DNA of 6,493 nucleotides from an uncultured Ruminococcus sp. (GTDB lineage: Bacteria; Bacillota; Clostridia; Oscillospirales; Ruminococcaceae), in contig CAMHUJ010000102.1 of NCBI GenBank assembly GCA_946188175.1, positions 1-6,493 of the forward strand, given 5' to 3'. This document shows, in pieces, positions 5,370 through 6,493 of the stretch. The translations under genes were made by a program, and so were the position numbers. The notes beneath the pieces are model-generated. The model ran no database searches. It was not told where the DNA came from and was given only the letters and a program-made list of their open reading frames with translations. Numbering within the stretch: position 1 is the stretch's first letter; every line of letters starts with the position of its first letter.

Positions 5370-6493
5370 ATGAAGAAAACAACGTTTCTGACGAAAAAAA
5401 AGGCGGAGGAAATCGCAGCGCAGTATCCGACGCCGTTTCATATCTATGACGAGCACGGCATCCGCGAAAACGCACGGCTCGTGAAGCAGGCATTTGCATG
5501 GAACAAGGGCTTCCGCGAATATTTTGCCGTGAAGGCGACGCCGAATCCGTTTATCCTCAAAATATTGCAGGAGGAGGGCTGCGGCGTGGACTGCTCCTCG
5601 CTGACCGAGCTGCAAATGGCGGATGCTTGCGGATTCTCCGGCAGCGACATCATGTTTTCATCGAATGTCACGCCTGCCGCGGATTATCAGCTTGCGTATC
5701 AGCTCGGCGCGTATATCAACCTCGATGACCTGACGCATATTGATTATCTTGACAAGCTGACCGGCATTCCGGAAACGATCTGCTGCCGGTTCAATGCGGG
5801 CGGCGATTTCAAGATCTCAACATTCGTTATGGATAAGCCGCAGGATGCAAAATACGGCTTCACGCGCGATCAGATGTTTGAGGGCTTCCGCAGGCTGATG
5901 CAGAAGGGCGCAAAGCATTTCGGCATTCATGCATTTCTCGCCTCGAATACCGTCACGAATGAATATTATCCGACGCTTGCGCGGCAGATGTTTCAGCTTG
6001 CTGCCGATCTGAAAAAAGAGACCGGCGCGGATATCCGTTTCATCAATCTCTCCGGCGGTGTCGGCATTGCATACAAGCCGGATCAGACGCCGAATGATAT
6101 CCTTGTGATCGGCGAGGGTGTCCGTAAGGTGTATGAGGAGATACTGGTTCCGGCAGGGCTCGGCGATGTTGCGATTTTCACGGAAATGGGCAGATTCATG
6201 CTCGGTCCGTATGGCGCACTGGTCACGCGCGTGCTGCACAAAAAGCATATTTACAAGGAATATGTCGGCTGCGATGCCTGTGCCGCGAACCTGATGCGTC
6301 CGGCAATGTACGGTGCGTATCACCATATTACGGTCCTCGGCAAGGAGGACGAACCCTGCACCTATCTCTGCGATGTGACGGGCGGACTCTGTGAGAACAA
6401 TGATAAATTTGCGGTTGACCGGATGCTGCCGCCGGTGGAGATCGGCGATCTGCTGTATATTCACGATGCGGGCGCACACGGATTTTCCATGGG
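5370..6493 (+). CDS. lysA: Diaminopimelate decarboxylase, 3' end missing
   Basis: The frame stays open from ATG 5370 to the window edge: 374 complete codons of a family usually about 415-430 long, so roughly 45-50 residues are missing. LysA is a cytoplasmic, PLP-dependent, fold-type III (alanine-racemase-like barrel) enzyme that decarboxylates meso-diaminopimelate to L-lysine. Visible: TPFHIYDE near the start; YFAVKATPNP with the PLP Lys55; GVDCSSLTEL (72-81); NLSGGVG with the phosphate-binding glycines (SGGVG, 228-232); TEMGRFMLGPYG (271-282); GCDACAANLMRPAMYGAYHHI; and GGLCENNDKFA with Cys341-Glu342, which completes the neighbouring subunit's active site in related enzymes. The barrel His strand reads GIHAFLASNTVTNEYYP instead of the common HCHIGSQ form, and FNAGGDFK replaces the common R-x-NPG. 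I recall both from a clade of clostridial LysA, so they look like subfamily traits, not damage. Arginine, ornithine or carboxynorspermidine decarboxylases are less likely given the GLCEN and MRPAMYGAYHHI blocks and the dapF-dapL context. Confidence 0.95.
   Translation, partial: MKKTTFLTKKKAEEIAAQYPTPFHIYDEHGIRENARLVKQAFAWNKGFREYFAVKATPNPFILKILQEEGCGVDCSSLTELQMADACGFSGSDIMFSSNVTPAADYQLAYQLGAYINLDDLTHIDYLDKLTGIPETICCRFNAGGDFKISTFVMDKPQDAKYGFTRDQMFEGFRRLMQKGAKHFGIHAFLASNTVTNEYYPTLARQMFQLAADLKKETGADIRFINLSGGVGIAYKPDQTPNDILVIGEGVRKVYEEILVPAGLGDVAIFTEMGRFMLGPYGALVTRVLHKKHIYKEYVGCDACAANLMRPAMYGAYHHITVLGKEDEPCTYLCDVTGGLCENNDKFAVDRMLPPVEIGDLLYIHDAGAHGFSM

Noticed and set aside
5817..6479. Minus-strand open frame opposite lysA
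   Set aside because: The plus strand here encodes clearly conserved LysA blocks (SGGVG, TEMGR, GLCEN); the antisense frame is a by-product.

Overview
The window looks like a Clostridia-type Firmicute chromosome, most likely the Ruminococcus/Oscillospirales group. The reasons are: GC a little above 50% by eye; strong AGGAGG-type ribosome binding sites; use of the LL-diaminopimelate aminotransferase (DapL) lysine route; a LysA of a form I recall from gut Clostridia; and a hairpin-rich intergenic sequence that resembles repeats I remember from that group. This placement is inference, since there is no rRNA or other marker gene.

Layout: every supported gene is on the + strand. Bases 1-3827 are one uninterrupted reading frame. 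It carries the large subunit of carbamoyl-phosphate synthase (CarB; about 80 N-terminal residues lie before the window) joined in frame, with no stop codon, to a complete diaminopimelate epimerase (DapF). The TGA of that frame overlaps the Shine-Dalgarno of dapL (3838-5010). A 359-base gap (5011-5369) follows, with no gene in it. The gap is full of hairpins and is bracketed by an exact 14-base direct repeat. lysA (diaminopimelate decarboxylase) begins at 5370 and runs off the right edge.

How the genes work together: DapL makes LL-diaminopimelate from tetrahydrodipicolinate, DapF epimerises it to meso-diaminopimelate (also the peptidoglycan precursor), and LysA decarboxylates that to L-lysine. 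These are the last three steps of lysine synthesis. CarB supplies carbamoyl phosphate for arginine and pyrimidines; its link to the lysine genes here is positional and, by the fused frame, physical.

The two points most worth a second look are the CarB-DapF fusion (with a possible internal start that could also release free DapF) and the roughly 322-base hairpin element that appears to have been inserted between dapL and lysA. No wholly new enzyme system is visible; the genes themselves belong to well-known families.
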